Part shown: in pieces, positions 23,360 to 23,401 of the stretch
How positions within the stretch are numbered: the first letter of the stretch is position 1
Layout of the letters: every line of letters begins with the position of its first letter
From: CAZKYP01 sp964556885
GTDB taxonomy: Bacteria; Planctomycetota; Phycisphaerae; Sedimentisphaerales; Anaerobacaceae
DNA length: 23,401 bases
Reading direction: 5' to 3'
Assembly: GCA_964556885.1 (NCBI GenBank)
Contig: CAZKYP010000033.1
Location: forward strand, 1 to 23,401
The notes under the pieces: generated by a model
What the model saw: only the letters and a program-made list of their open reading frames with translations
Told to the model about the DNA's origin: nothing
Database searches by the model: none
Position numbers and translations under genes: made by a program

Positions 23360-23401
23360 TTAGCCTCCAGTTCCATACCGATCGAAAATGACATTGCTCA
23401 T
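23360..23401 (-). CDS. possible C-terminal end of an upstream gene
   Basis: An open frame enters from the right edge and stops at the TAA at 23362-23360, giving 13 or more residues ending in FDRYGTGG. The stop sits inside the space between the GH5 Shine-Dalgarno and its ATG, as in closely packed operons. It is too short to judge; it may be noncoding. Confidence 0.2.
   Translation of the reverse strand: MSNVIFDRYGTGG

Overview
The window looks like chromosomal DNA of a Planctomycetota bacterium, most likely class Phycisphaerae or a close relative. Support for this comes from a prepilin-like H-X9-DG protein, two CotH-type proteins (one with a C-terminal lamin-tail domain), a twin-arginine glycosidase, and a diderm-type envelope operon (BamD-like, LptE-like). 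The taxonomy is inferred from gene content only. Two runs of exactly 100 N (14871-14970 and 17507-17606) are scaffold joins, so this is a draft or metagenome assembly. No tRNA, rRNA, CRISPR array, transposase or phage gene was recognised.

Left part (1-5845). A truncated PgpA-like lipid phosphatase runs off the left edge on the minus strand. It diverges from a Gfo/Idh/MocA-fold protein whose usual catalytic residues appear to be missing. Next come a membrane-anchored zinc-ribbon protein (+), a rubrerythrin-like diiron protein (-) and an unrecognised 124-residue protein (-). Then follows a translationally coupled one-carbon pair on the minus strand: a homocysteine methyltransferase/methylenetetrahydrofolate reductase fusion and the flavin-dependent thymidylate synthase ThyX. 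The pair has a good promoter with a palindrome in its spacer, and a second palindrome just before the start codon.

Middle part (6105-13099). A plus-strand run of six tightly spaced genes sits behind a good sigma70-like promoter: BamD-like TPR protein, LptE-like lipoprotein, FtsH, DsbD, endonuclease III and a LOG-family nucleotide hydrolase. The first four serve envelope assembly, quality control and disulfide chemistry. A hairpin follows the last gene.

Right part (13097-23401). A large ankyrin-repeat lipoprotein (-) faces the scaffold gap, and a prepilin-like protein missing its N-terminus lies on the far side. Then comes a minus-strand operon CotH - VTC polyphosphate polymerase - DUF4956 membrane protein. 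Upstream of it are a secreted CotH/lamin-tail protein, an unrecognised seven-helix membrane protein and a GH5 glycosidase with a Tat signal. The CotH/VTC/DUF4956 trio is the most interesting unit. It joins a kinase-like protein, a polyphosphate-synthesis fold and an integral membrane protein, which suggests a phosphotransfer or polyphosphate system at the cell envelope. Its substrate is not evident from sequence.
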